A DNA stretch of 16,833 bases from Cyclostephanos tholiformis (lineage: Eukaryota > Bacillariophyta > Thalassiosirophyceae > Thalassiosirales > Thalassiosiraceae), in assembly GCA_036939975.1 (NCBI GenBank), contig JALLPB010000376.1:1-16833 (forward strand), in the 5' to 3' direction. The first letter of the stretch is position 1. Each line of letters opens with the position of its first letter. The position numbers and the translations under genes were made by a program. Under the pieces are notes generated by a model. It was not told the DNA's origin, searched no databases, and saw only the letters and a program-made list of their open reading frames with translations. Below, in pieces: positions 16,670 through 16,833 of the stretch.

Positions 16670-16833
16670 TCATGTGCTATGTGGGGAAAGTGTGGTGAGG
16701 AAGTAGTGATCGTCTCAACGCATGCATGGTCAGTGAGTTCCCACCCCTCAACACCGGGATGACATTTTTTTTAGTTCCTGCTTATATTTTATTTTAAGAA
16801 TTCATCTTCCTCCCCCCCCCCCCCCCCCCCCCC
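16670..16833. other. Right end of contig with 22-C homopolymer
   Basis: No gene is recognised. The last 22 bases (16812-16833) are all C, preceded by an A/T-rich stretch. The end of the sequence at a homopolymer is most simply a point where assembly stopped. Confidence 0.6.

Overview
The window looks like a complete, gene-dense contig from a photosynthetic stramenopile, most likely a centric diatom of the Thalassiosirales type. Five lines point there. Genes are compact, with short GT-AG introns of about 90-240 nt. There are many Asp, Gln and Ser low-complexity tracts. Bacterial-type enzymes carry spliceosomal introns. A BspA-type leucine-rich-repeat pseudogene has the C-terminal block I recall from Thalassiosira-like diatoms, and a short CCCTAA (telomere-type) repeat is present. 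Species cannot be fixed by eye. The left edge cuts a gene, the right edge ends in 22 C's, and one N lies at 9968.

Layout. 1-440 (+): 3' end of a Gln/Met-rich protein. 724-1515 (-) and 2052-2837 (+): a divergent pair of distant paralogues, each with a zinc-finger-like N-terminal part (clear BED finger only in the + gene) and a shared 52-residue C-terminal module. They are separated by a promoter region holding a perfect double CACGTG palindrome. 3298-4213 (+, 2 exons): YchJ/UPF0225 family protein with one SEC-C motif and a signal-like N terminus. 4316-7265 (-, 3 exons): cytosolic-type glutamyl-tRNA synthetase, with a broken WHEP domain upstream at 7268-7512. 7868-9718 (+, 7 exons including a 16-nt microexon): aliphatic amidase of the bacterial AmiE type. 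9788-10996 (-): acidic low-complexity protein with an internal duplication and a Zn2Cys6-like cysteine cluster that ends on the N base. 11109-11627: ambiguous open frame. 12027-12782 (-, 2 exons): secreted Cu/Zn-SOD-fold protein lacking two of the usual zinc histidines. 13173-14918 (+): PLP-dependent trans-sulfuration enzyme with two acidic insertions. 15393-15935 (-): LRR pseudogene. 15932-16669 (-): degenerate retroelement fragment joined to it.

The genes do not form an operon or an evident single system. The working part is ordinary eukaryotic housekeeping and nitrogen/sulfur metabolism: amidase, GluRS, trans-sulfuration, SOD. Three divergent pairs (zinc-finger pair, GluRS/amidase, SOD/trans-sulfuration) share promoter regions, and two of these contain palindromic CACGTG sites. 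The right 1.5 kb is decayed repeat-family DNA. The best candidates for something undescribed are the zinc-finger paralogue family, the possible copper-only SOD, the broken WHEP leader of GluRS and the Zn2Cys6-like protein. Exon joins were worked out by hand from reading frame, splice consensus and remembered family sequences.
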